Shown here: piece by piece, positions 42,269-50,156 of the stretch
Position numbering within the stretch: position 1 is the first letter of the stretch
Layout of the letters: each line of letters begins with the position of its first letter
From: Planctomycetota bacterium
GTDB lineage: Bacteria; Planctomycetota; UBA1135; GCA-002686595
NCBI GenBank assembly: GCA_027083445.1
Contig: JALWOP010000005.1
Coordinates: forward strand, 39,035-103,034
Direction: 5' to 3'
Length of the DNA: 64,000 bases
The notes under the pieces: model-generated
What the model saw: the letters and a program-made list of their open reading frames with translations, nothing else
The model's database searches: none
What the model was told of the DNA's origin: nothing
Program-made: the position numbers and the translations under genes

Positions 42269-43416
42269 CGTCCGCCTCCCCCGGCCAGGGCGTCCTCGCG
42301 CGGAAGGAGCGCCTCGACCAGTTCGGGCGTCCAACGCTCACCGGCCGCCAGGCGCCGGCGCAGGTCGCCGAAATCGATCTCCCGCCGGCCCTTGGGGCCC
42401 TCGTGGAAGGCGCGGAAGCCCGTCGCCGCCTCGGCGAGCATGTTGAGGCCCAGCCAACTGCGGTTGCTCTCCTTGTTGCGGTCCCAGTGCTCCAGCTTGT
42501 GCTTGCGCAGCGATTCGATCGTCTTGCGCGTGCAACCGGGGAAGGTGTCGGCCAGCTTGCCGACCAGTTCGTCGACCGCCGCGTCGAGGGGGGCTAGGTC
42601 GATCTCTCCGGCGCGCAGGATCTCCTTGGCCTTGGCCAGCTCCTCACCGCGCTTGGGGCTGCCGTGGATCACGCGGCCACCCTCGTCGAGCCAGCGGTCG
42701 GTGACCACGAGGGGGTTCGAGACCAGCTTCCCATCGACCCGCAGGACCGGGACAGCAGCCGTGATCAGGCCGTAGCGCTCGGCTTCGTAGGCGCTCCAGG
42801 TATCGCACAGCACCCCCGATTGCATCCCGCGCTCCATGCCGACGAAGAGGGGCAGGAAGTCGGTCGAGCCGCCGTCCGGCGCCGACCCGTGTCGCGGGCC
42901 CGCCTGGCCGAAGAGGGCCAGGTCGCTCGAGATCGAAAAGTCGCAGGCCATGCCGATCTCTTGGCCGCCGGCGATGCGCATCCCGTTCACGCGGCAGATG
43001 ACCGGCTTGTCGCACATCAGGATGGCGCTGACCATGTCATTGAACAGACGCATGTACTGCAGGTACTCGTCCGGGGCGCCTGCGTAGTATTCCGCGTACT
43101 CCTCGGTGTTGCCCCCGGTACAGAAGGCGCGCTCGCCGGCCCCCGTGAAGACCACCGCCACCACATCGCGCTCGTTCGAAGCGTGGCGGAAGGCCAGGAT
43201 CACATCCTTGACCATCTCGGTCGTGTAGGAGTTGAACTGGGAGGGGTTGTCGAGGGTGATCCAGGCGGTGTGCAACCCCTCGAGTGCCTGCCCCTGGCGA
43301 TTGACGGCGGGGCGACGCTCATAGCGCACCTTCCCGCTATGGAGCTTGCCGTCCTTGGGGGAGAAGGAGACCAGGTCGTGGTCGCGGAAGGGCTTGGGCT
43401 GGACGTGAAGAGTCAT
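42265..43416 (-). CDS. oah: 6-oxocyclohex-1-ene-1-carbonyl-CoA hydrolase
   Basis: The 383-residue crotonase-family enzyme matches Oah/BamA/BzdY. Indicative segments are DNPSQFNSYTTEMVKDVI, ERAFCTGGNTEEYAEYYAG, CRVNGMRIAGGQEIGMACDF and QAGPRHGSAPDGGSTDFLP. It opens the ring by hydrolysis to 3-hydroxypimelyl-CoA. The family length (about 375-385) fits. The bamA-type sequence is the marker commonly used for anaerobic aromatic degradation. It lies 19 bp after had. Confidence 0.93.
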   Translation of the reverse strand: MTLHVQPKPFRDHDLVSFSPKDGKLHSGKVRYERRPAVNRQGQALEGLHTAWITLDNPSQFNSYTTEMVKDVILAFRHASNERDVVAVVFTGAGERAFCTGGNTEEYAEYYAGAPDEYLQYMRLFNDMVSAILMCDKPVICRVNGMRIAGGQEIGMACDFSISSDLALFGQAGPRHGSAPDGGSTDFLPLFVGMERGMQSGVLCDTWSAYEAERYGLITAAVPVLRVDGKLVSNPLVVTDRWLDEGGRVIHGSPKRGEELAKAKEILRAGEIDLAPLDAAVDELVGKLADTFPGCTRKTIESLRKHKLEHWDRNKESNRSWLGLNMLAEAATGFRAFHEGPKGRREIDFGDLRRRLAAGERWTPELVEALLPREDALAGGGGR

Positions 43417-43435
43417 GGGCGGGTTCGATGAGGTG

Positions 43436-44548
43436 TCAGGGAACCAGGATCGGACGACGGTCGTAGCGGTGGGCGTGGGCCGCCTCGAAGACGGACTGGA
43501 TCTCGTCGAGGGGGTGACGTTCGACGAAGGGGGCGACCTGGACCCTGCCGGAGAGCACCAGTTCGAGTGCCTCGGGGTAGAGCTCAGGTAGGCAGCCCCA
43601 GTTTCCGGCGGCCTTGGCGTCGAAGGCCATCAAGTTGGAGAGCCGCAGTTCGACGGTCTCCATCGTGTAGCCGACGACCGAGAGGTAGGCACCGTGAACC
43701 AAGAGACCGAAGGCGAGCGCCTGCCCGGCGGCGCTTCCCGAACACTCGAAGATCTTCCAGCGCACGGGGGGCAGCCCCTCTTCCCGCGCGAAGCGGCTGA
43801 CCTCCTTGCGCAGGCTGCGAGCATCCCCCTGGCGTGGGTCGAGGCCCAGGGAGAGTCCGTACTTCCCAAGGCGCTCCATGCGGGCGGGGTCGAGGTCGAA
43901 CCCGACGACGCGTGCTCCGCGGGCGGCGGCGATCTGGACGGCGAAGCCGCCCACTCCCCCCAGCCCGATGACGATCACCAGGTCCCCCTCGCGGACGCGG
44001 GCGCGGTGGATGGCCTGGTAGGGCGTGGTGACGGCATCGGCGACGACCGCAAGGTCGGCCAGGGTGCAACCCGAGGCGCCGATCGTGTCCCCCTCGGCTC
44101 CAGACGGACCATCGACCGCGGGGGCATCGACGGTCGCCAGGCCGCGGGCCGGCACGACCACATGGCTCGCGAAGCCTCCGTGGCTGTCATTGCCGGGCAT
44201 GACCTGAGCGCGGCAGATCGTGCCGTGGCCGCTTCGGCACAGCTCGCACTCCCCACAGGGGAGGACCGCCGGGACGATCACCGACCGTCCGGCAAGTTCC
44301 TCGGCCCCCTCTCCCGTCGCGACCACGACGCCGCTGATCTCGTGGCCTAGGGTGAGAGGGAGGGGAGAGCGGGTGCGGACCCCGTCGTAGTAGAAGCCGA
44401 GGTCGGTATGGCAGAGACCGCAGCCGGCCACCTGGATCAGGACCTGTCCGGCTTCGAGAGGGGGGATGCCGGTCTCGACGCGCTCGAGAGGAGCCCCGGG
44501 CGTCGCCATCTGCCAGCGGGTGAGATGGGTGGCGAGAGCGTGCTTCAT
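43436..44548 (-). CDS. had: 6-hydroxycyclohex-1-ene-1-carbonyl-CoA dehydrogenase
   Basis: The 370-residue zinc-type alcohol dehydrogenase has catalytic zinc motif [18 protein letters not shown], structural zinc cysteines [15 protein letters not shown] and NAD-binding [17 protein letters not shown]. In this operon it is the NAD-dependent enzyme (Had/BzdX) that makes the 6-oxo compound hydrolysed by Oah. It is the first gene of the benzoyl-CoA operon and starts at ATG 44548, with no strong Shine-Dalgarno. Confidence 0.9.
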   Translation of the reverse strand: MKHALATHLTRWQMATPGAPLERVETGIPPLEAGQVLIQVAGCGLCHTDLGFYYDGVRTRSPLPLTLGHEISGVVVATGEGAEELAGRSVIVPAVLPCGECELCRSGHGTICRAQVMPGNDSHGGFASHVVVPARGLATVDAPAVDGPSGAEGDTIGASGCTLADLAVVADAVTTPYQAIHRARVREGDLVIVIGLGGVGGFAVQIAAARGARVVGFDLDPARMERLGKYGLSLGLDPRQGDARSLRKEVSRFAREEGLPPVRWKIFECSGSAAGQALAFGLLVHGAYLSVVGYTMETVELRLSNLMAFDAKAAGNWGCLPELYPEALELVLSGRVQVAPFVERHPLDEIQSVFEAAHAHRYDRRPILVP

Positions 44549-44631
44549 GGGGAGACTTGTAGGAAGCAGCCAGTCTCCTCCTCGGAGCGGGGTATCGTCT
44601 CGGGGGGAGAGGGCCCAAGTACCCGGTTCCA

Positions 44632-44662
44632 TGTGCGTAGCGATTCGGTGGTTCTACGCACA
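44632..44662. promoter_or_regulatory. Inverted repeat operator upstream of the benzoyl-CoA operon
   Basis: TGTGCGTAG-N13-CTACGCACA is a perfect 9-bp inverted repeat with half-site centres 22 bp apart, two helical turns. It lies in the 219-bp gap between had and the divergent radical SAM gene, about 84 bp upstream of the had ATG. It probably binds a dimeric regulator. The regulator gene is not adjacent. Confidence 0.65.
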
Positions 44663-44682
44663 AAGCACCGGGCCAATGGACG

Positions 44683-44700
44683 ACTAGCCCATGGGCTAGT
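44683..44700. promoter_or_regulatory. 18-bp perfect palindrome near the radical SAM gene
   Basis: ACTAGCCCATGGGCTAGT is fully self-complementary and sits 67 bp upstream of the chosen radical SAM start and 20 bp beyond the larger inverted repeat. No T-run follows, so an operator is more likely than a terminator. Confidence 0.55.
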
Positions 44701-44767
44701 AGCCCGGGGCCGGGCGATCCTTTGGAACTCTCCCGCTTCTCCGCACTCCTCACCTCACCATCTCGAT

Positions 44768-46309
44768 TTGAGAGTCCTGCACATCACCCGGACCCTGCCC
44801 CAGGAAATGCTGGGGCCGATGGTCCTCTCCCGCATGGTCAAGGATGCCGGCCACGACATGCGCGCCCTCTGTCTGCCCGATGCGCGCTGGCTGGCGAAGA
44901 TCAAGGAGTATGACCCCGACGTCATCACCTGGTCCCTGATGACCGGCAACCACAAGCCGATCCTCGACCTGAACCGCCTGCTCAAGCGAAAGTTCGACTT
45001 CTTCTCCCTCATGGGCGGGCCCCACGTCACCTTCGTACCGGACGTGGCGGCCGACCCCGACGTCGACGCGGTCTGCATCGGTGAGGGGGAGGGAGCGATC
45101 GTCGATCTCCTGAATGCCCTCGAGGCGGGAGAGGAGTGGCGCGAGATCCAAAACCTCTGTTGGGCGGATGATGAGGGGGAGCTGCACAAGAACCCCCTGC
45201 GCCCTCTGATCACCGACCTGGACTCCCTCGGTTTTCCCGACCGGGATCTGATCTACGACGCCCAACCCCTCTACCGCGACAGTCCGCGCAAGGTCGTCGT
45301 CACCCAGAGGGGCTGCCCGATGCTGTGCTCCTTCTGCTTCCACCACGCCTGGAAGAAGAAGGTCTATAGCGCGCGCAACAACGTCTACGTCCGCAAGCGT
45401 TCGGTCGACCACGTCATCGCCGAGGTGCAGTGGATGCGCGAACGCTACCCCCTCGATTTCGTCCATTTCCTCGACGACATCTTCAACCTGAAGAGTGACT
45501 GGCTGGCTGAGTTCTGCGAACGCTGGCCCCGTGAGGTCGGGCTGCCCTTCGACGTGATCCTCATGGCCAACATGACCAAGGAGGAGCACATCGCCCAGCT
45601 CAAGTCGGCCGGCTGCATCTATGCACGCATCGCTTTCGAGGCCGCCAACGACTACACCCGCAACGTGGTCTATCGCAAGAACACCTCACGCGAGGAGCTG
45701 CGCAATGCCGCGGGATGGATCAAGAAATACGGCATCCGGCTCGGTTCCCTGAACATGCTCGGCGCGCCCGGAGGCACGGTGGAAGACGATCTGGAGACCG
45801 TTCAGCTCAACGTCGAGTGCGGTGTCGATCACCCTCTCTGCTCGATCGTGCAGCCCTACCCCGAGTACGAGTTGAACGACATCACCGAGGGGATGGGGAT
45901 CGCGGTCGATTCCTATGACGACTTTCCTTCCCAATTCAACCGCCAGGCGACGATCCAGGTGGCCGACAAGCAGTCCGTCGAGAACCTGCACAAGTGGTTC
46001 CCCATCCTGGTGCGCCATCCCGGAATGATCCCCTTTGCGCGCAAGACCCTCGGCTCACGTTGGATGCGCCACCCCCTGCTGGTGATGTACGCCCTCTACT
46101 CCGAGTGGCTCGTCACCGAGCAGAACACGCTCTACAACCGCGCCCAGGGGCATCGCGGTCCCAAGACCTGGCCCTGGATCGACTTCAGCGGGCGCGTCAG
46201 CCGTAAGGTCGCCATTCGCGCCTTGGGGCTCGTCGGGGCCAAGGTCGTCGAGAAGATGTCCACTCGCCTCCAGATGGGCGACGAGCGCGTCGCCGCACAC
46301 ATCGACTGA
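44768..46309 (+). CDS. B12-binding/radical SAM protein of unknown function
   Basis: The 513-residue protein has an N-terminal cobalamin-binding-like Rossmann domain (about residues 1-135, with SLMGGPHVTFVPD). A radical SAM domain follows, with cluster motif CPMLCSFC near residue 183, YVRKRSVDHVIAEVQWM and FHFLDD-like segments. The family includes methyltransferases and ring-forming enzymes such as BchE and HpnP; the substrate here is unknown. Start TTG at 44768 (LRVLHITR) is a guess because the open frame extends upstream without a ribosome binding site. It is divergent from the benzoyl-CoA operon. Confidence 0.7.
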   Translation: MRVLHITRTLPQEMLGPMVLSRMVKDAGHDMRALCLPDARWLAKIKEYDPDVITWSLMTGNHKPILDLNRLLKRKFDFFSLMGGPHVTFVPDVAADPDVDAVCIGEGEGAIVDLLNALEAGEEWREIQNLCWADDEGELHKNPLRPLITDLDSLGFPDRDLIYDAQPLYRDSPRKVVVTQRGCPMLCSFCFHHAWKKKVYSARNNVYVRKRSVDHVIAEVQWMRERYPLDFVHFLDDIFNLKSDWLAEFCERWPREVGLPFDVILMANMTKEEHIAQLKSAGCIYARIAFEAANDYTRNVVYRKNTSREELRNAAGWIKKYGIRLGSLNMLGAPGGTVEDDLETVQLNVECGVDHPLCSIVQPYPEYELNDITEGMGIAVDSYDDFPSQFNRQATIQVADKQSVENLHKWFPILVRHPGMIPFARKTLGSRWMRHPLLVMYALYSEWLVTEQNTLYNRAQGHRGPKTWPWIDFSGRVSRKVAIRALGLVGAKVVEKMSTRLQMGDERVAAHID

Positions 46310-46340
46310 GGCCGACGCCGCCCTGCGGCTCTGGAGAACC

Positions 46341-47738
46341 TCAGGGGGCTGTTTGGAAATCCCGGCGATTGATGCCGTGGGCGCGCATGATGCGTTGCAA
46401 CGCAGCGCGGGTCAGGCCGCAGCGGTCGGCGGCCCGGGAGACGTTGCCCCGTTCCGCTTCGAGGGCACGCTGCACGAACTCGCGCTGGAAACGCTCGATC
46501 GCACGCTGCTTGCCCTCCTGGTAGGTCTCCGCTTCGCCATTTGGGCTGGGCGTCACCGGAGGGGCTTCCAGACCCAGGTGGTGTGGACGGATCACCGGCC
46601 CCTGCGCCGCGATCACGGCCCGTTGAATGGCATTCTCGAGCTCGCGCACGTTCCCCGGCCAGGGGTGGGCACGCAGAGCCGAACGCGCCTCGGGAGCCAG
46701 GACGGGTGGCGTGTTCTGGCGGGGGAGACAGGTCGCGGCTGCCTGTGCCAAGAAGTGCTCGGCGAGGGGTTCGATGTCCAGGGGGCGATCCGCCAGGCGG
46801 GGCAGCCGCACGCGGACGACCGCCAGGCGATAGAACAGATCTTCGCGGAAGGTTCCTGCCCGCACGCAACGTTCCAGGTCCTTGTTGCTGGCCGAGATCA
46901 GGCGGAAATCCACGGCACGCTCGTCCGCGGCGCCGATGGGGCGTACGCGCCTGTCCTGCAGCACGCGTAGCAGCTTTGCTTGGAACGAGGTGGGCATCGA
47001 GGCCAGCTCGTCGAGGAAGACCGTCCCTCCCCGAGCGCGTTCGAAGAGACCCTCGCGCCGACGGTGTGCGCCGGTGAAGGCGCCGCGCTCGTGTCCGAAC
47101 AGTTCCGATTCGAGTAGGGCCTCGGGTACGGCCGCTGTGTTGAGGGCCAGGAATGGAAGGGCGGAGCGGGGACCGCGCTCATGGATGAGTCGCGCGACGA
47201 CCTCCTTGCCGGTGCCCGAGGGGCCTTCGATCAGGATAGGGACGGGACTGGCGGCGGCCCGGATGGCCACCTCCAGGGGTGCACGCATGGCCGGGTCGCA
47301 GGCGATCACTTCGCTGGCGACCGTCTTGTCGGCGCGAGCGGCCAGGGCGAAACGCCCCAGGCGTGAGATCAGGCGCTGAACCTCCTCGTTGTCGAACGGT
47401 TTGGTCAAGAAGTGCGCCGCCCCCCCCTGCATGCAGGTCACTGCACTCTGGACCGTACCGAAGCCGGTCAGCACGACCACTAGGGTTTCGGGCCAGCGCT
47501 CGCGTACACAGGCGAGCAACTCTGTGCCGGGCATGCGCGGCATCATCAGGTCGGTCAGGACGATGTCGGCGGGCTCCTTCTCGAGCTGGTGCAATGCCTC
47601 CTGACCGTCGGAAGCGATACGCACCTGCGCTCCGAGGGCTTCGATCAACAGGCGCAGCCCGCGACGGATATCCTCCTCGTCGTCAACGACCAGGACCGAC
47701 AATCCGGAGAGTTCACTGTGTGGTTCCATCGTCGTCAT
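46341..47738 (-). CDS. NtrC-family sigma54-dependent response regulator
   Basis: The 465-residue regulator has a receiver domain (residues about 12-125, phosphorylation site Asp63 in LTDLMMP). An AAA+ domain follows, with Walker A GPSGTGKE at 172-179 and the sigma54-contact loop GAFTGA at 219-224. A C-terminal Fis-type helix-turn-helix completes it (RGNVSRAADRCGLTRAALQRIM). It should activate -24/-12 promoters when phosphorylated. Its ATG overlaps the kinase stop (ATGA). The shared palindromes before narC and narK are the natural candidate targets. Confidence 0.92.
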   Translation of the reverse strand: MTTMEPHSELSGLSVLVVDDEEDIRRGLRLLIEALGAQVRIASDGQEALHQLEKEPADIVLTDLMMPRMPGTELLACVRERWPETLVVVLTGFGTVQSAVTCMQGGAAHFLTKPFDNEEVQRLISRLGRFALAARADKTVASEVIACDPAMRAPLEVAIRAAASPVPILIEGPSGTGKEVVARLIHERGPRSALPFLALNTAAVPEALLESELFGHERGAFTGAHRRREGLFERARGGTVFLDELASMPTSFQAKLLRVLQDRRVRPIGAADERAVDFRLISASNKDLERCVRAGTFREDLFYRLAVVRVRLPRLADRPLDIEPLAEHFLAQAAATCLPRQNTPPVLAPEARSALRAHPWPGNVRELENAIQRAVIAAQGPVIRPHHLGLEAPPVTPSPNGEAETYQEGKQRAIERFQREFVQRALEAERGNVSRAADRCGLTRAALQRIMRAHGINRRDFQTAP

Positions 47739-49945
47739 AGCGCCGCCTCCATGGCGCAGCGTAGGCGCACTCTGAAACAGGTTTGGCCCGGCCGGGAGGA
47801 CACGAGCTGAAGTCCACCACCGTGAAGTTCCGCGATGCGGCGGGCGGTCGACAGACCCAGCCCCGTGCCCGCTCCACGCTGCTTGGTGGTGTAGAAGGGG
47901 CGGAAGATGCGTTCGCGCAGGTGGGCGGGCACGCCGGGCCCATCGTCCAGCACGTCGACCTCGACATGGGCTTCTCCAGGGCGCAGGCGCAGGGTAATCG
48001 TGCCTCCTCCCTGGCTCGCTTGGGCGGCATTCATGACCAGGTTGACGAAGATCTGGCGCAGTTGGATCTCATCCCCGTGCACGCAAGCCTCGTCCTCCTC
48101 TTCGTATTCGAGCCGCAGCTTGACCCGCGAGCGTTCGAGGAGGGGACGCAGGAAGGAAGCGACGTCCCCGAGCAGATCTCCGAGGTAGACCGGGCCGAGT
48201 TCGGGAGCGGCCCCGGTGGCGTAGTCGAGCAGCTCGCGGATCGTGCGCGAGCAGGTTTCGGTGTTGCGGGCGATGACCTCGACGTGCTCCTGCAGGGGGG
48301 ACTGGGGTGGGAGGGCGGCGGCGATCATCTGGTTGTACATGCGGATCGCCGCCAGGGGATTGTTGAGCTCGTGGGCAAAGACCGCTCCCACCTCACCCAG
48401 CACGGCCAGCCGTTCCTGGTGGATCTGTCGCTCGTCCTGGGCGATGCGGTCGGTGACGTCACGGCTGACCAGGATGCGCCCCGCGGGGACACCTCGGGCG
48501 GTGTCGCCCAGGCGTGTGGCATGCACCTCGTAGGTACAGCCGCCGTACTCGACCAGGCAGGATCGGGCCACTTCGGTGCTGCCCAGAAGGCATTGGGTGC
48601 AGTCGCGCCCCTCCTCGTGTGCCTGGCAGTGGTGACGTGTCGTCAGGGAGTCGAGATCGAACTCCCCGATCATGCGCAGGAGCGGTTCGGCGGCCCGGTT
48701 GGAGAGGACGACCTGCTCGTTTTCGTCGAGCACGACCAGCCCCTCGCGCATCGAGGAGATGACACCGCGTAGCCGGTCGCGCTCTTCGCTCACCGCTCGG
48801 CGCTGGGCGCGCAGGTCCGCAGCGGAGTGTTCCAGCCACGCAGTGCGCTCTTCGATCGCCGCGGCCATGCTGTTGAAGGCTTCGCTCAGGGTTCCGAGCT
48901 CATCCTCGGAATCGACGGGGACGCGTACCGACAGGTCCCCCTCGCGCATCTTGCGGGCGGCGTCGGTCATCTGCTCCAAGGGGCGGGCGAGGAAGCGGAT
49001 AGGGAAGTAGAGCAGAGCGGCGGTGACCAGAGCCAGGATGGCACCGATCGCGAGGAAGCGACTCTGCAGCCCGGCGATCGTGGCCAGATCCTGGGAGGGG
49101 TCCAGGTGCACGACGGCCCGTAGGGCACCGCTCGCCACCGGGAAGACCCGTGCCGGTCCCCCTTCTCGGGGCCCGTTCGCTCCCAGGGGAGGGGCCAGGG
49201 TCAGGCCGACCCCACGCTGGACCGGCTCGGAGGAGGGGCCGAGGGGGCCCTGGCGCAGCCAAGCTTGGGGCACCTCGAGGCTCTGGCCCGTCGAGTCGAC
49301 CAGGCGCAGGGCGACCCCATCCTGGGTCCCCGGAACCCGGTTCAAGGCACGCACGATCCAGGGTCCGGGGCGCACCCAGGCCACGAGGTGTCCGAGCTGG
49401 TGGCGGCCATCCAGGGAGCGCAGCGGTGTGGCCAGGGGCAGGCGAACCCGGCCTTCCCGGTCTCTGCAAAAGCTTCCCACCCAGGCTTCGCTGCCCTGGG
49501 AGAGCGCCGCGGCGATGGAGGGGCCGGGGGCCTCGTGGACCGCGTGCAGCACCTCGCCTCCGGGACCGACGATGCTGAGGTCGGTGAAGGCCTCCTCCAG
49601 CGGGAGCTTGTTGTGCAGCAGGTGCTGATCGAGGTCGGCTGCGAGGGCTCCAGCCTGCCCGTCGCCGGAGAGTAGCTCGGCGGTCAAGGTCCGGATGTAG
49701 CCGTCGGAGGCAAAATCCTCGGCCCGTCGGAGGAGGGTCGAGAGATGGGCATCCAACCCACCCCCCCAGGCCTGGGCACGCAGGTCCAGTCGCTCCAGGA
49801 GGGCCTCCTCCAGGGCGTCCTCCGCCGTGCTCCAAGCCAGGGTTCCACCCACGCCGAAGGCGACCAGGCCCACTCCGGCAAACATGAGGGAAAGACGCCA
49901 CTTGACCGGCAGCCAGTGAAGGGGATCTCGGAAGCGTTCGACCAT
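47735..49945 (-). CDS. Membrane sensor histidine kinase with cysteine-rich PAS domain
   Basis: The 736-residue kinase has a membrane helix at about 18-38, a periplasmic sensor domain (about 39-297), a second helix (298-317), HAMP (318-370), a PAS domain (about 388-500), HisKA with His525 (VFAHELNNPLAAIRM) and a C-terminal ATPase domain (DDGPGVP, GTGLGLSTARRIAELHGG). The PAS domain carries Cys440, 449, 452, 463 and 470 (HHCQAHEEGRDCTQC), which may bind a metal cluster or sense redox state. ATG at 49945 has AGGGG close upstream; more distal in-frame starts would run across the narK operator. It pairs with the regulator encoded next. Confidence 0.85.
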   Translation of the reverse strand: MVERFRDPLHWLPVKWRLSLMFAGVGLVAFGVGGTLAWSTAEDALEEALLERLDLRAQAWGGGLDAHLSTLLRRAEDFASDGYIRTLTAELLSGDGQAGALAADLDQHLLHNKLPLEEAFTDLSIVGPGGEVLHAVHEAPGPSIAAALSQGSEAWVGSFCRDREGRVRLPLATPLRSLDGRHQLGHLVAWVRPGPWIVRALNRVPGTQDGVALRLVDSTGQSLEVPQAWLRQGPLGPSSEPVQRGVGLTLAPPLGANGPREGGPARVFPVASGALRAVVHLDPSQDLATIAGLQSRFLAIGAILALVTAALLYFPIRFLARPLEQMTDAARKMREGDLSVRVPVDSEDELGTLSEAFNSMAAAIEERTAWLEHSAADLRAQRRAVSEERDRLRGVISSMREGLVVLDENEQVVLSNRAAEPLLRMIGEFDLDSLTTRHHCQAHEEGRDCTQCLLGSTEVARSCLVEYGGCTYEVHATRLGDTARGVPAGRILVSRDVTDRIAQDERQIHQERLAVLGEVGAVFAHELNNPLAAIRMYNQMIAAALPPQSPLQEHVEVIARNTETCSRTIRELLDYATGAAPELGPVYLGDLLGDVASFLRPLLERSRVKLRLEYEEEDEACVHGDEIQLRQIFVNLVMNAAQASQGGGTITLRLRPGEAHVEVDVLDDGPGVPAHLRERIFRPFYTTKQRGAGTGLGLSTARRIAELHGGGLQLVSSRPGQTCFRVRLRCAMEAAL

Positions 49946-50061
49946 CGGCCCCTGAATCGTCGGTCTTCCTGCCATGGTCCGGCATGGGCCGATCGCCCGC
50001 TCCCGGGTGCGCCGAAGTGCGCAGTTTTCGAGGGGGCGATCGCCGAGTCGAGTATGCAGGC

Positions 50062-50077
50062 GCATAGCGGCCTATGC
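50062..50077. promoter_or_regulatory. Palindromic operator upstream of narK, shared with narC
   Basis: GCATAG-CGGC-CTATGC has the same half-sites and spacer length as 1962-1977, and read on the opposite strand the two sites are nearly identical over 20 bp. An imperfect half-site, GTATGC, lies at 50052-50057. Its centre is about 75 bp upstream of the predicted narK transcription start, consistent with an enhancer for the NtrC-type regulator encoded just upstream. Confidence 0.65.
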
Positions 50078-50118
50078 AGCTCTCCACTCCTGGGACGCCC
50101 TGGGGAGGGGGAGCCGCG

Positions 50119-50134
50119 TGGCATCACAGTTGCT
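50119..50134 (+). promoter_or_regulatory. Sigma54 (-24/-12) promoter of narK
   Basis: TGGCATCACAGTTGCT matches the TGGCAC-N5-TTGCW consensus with one change, with GG and GC exactly ten bases apart. The predicted start lies near 50145, immediately before the AGGAG ribosome binding site (50146-50150) and the ATG at 50157. Confidence 0.75.
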
Positions 50135-50156
50135 TGGCGGCTGCCAGGAGAACTGT

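Noticed and set aside
46317..46329. Short GCCGC-CCT-GCGGC hairpin between the radical SAM and regulator genes as terminator
   Set aside because: Only a 5-bp stem with no T-run; such hairpins are frequent by chance at this GC content.
49946..50065. Longer N-terminus for the sensor kinase (start at 50065)
   Set aside because: It would extend across the narK operator palindrome, has no ribosome binding site and adds an Arg-rich non-conserved stretch.
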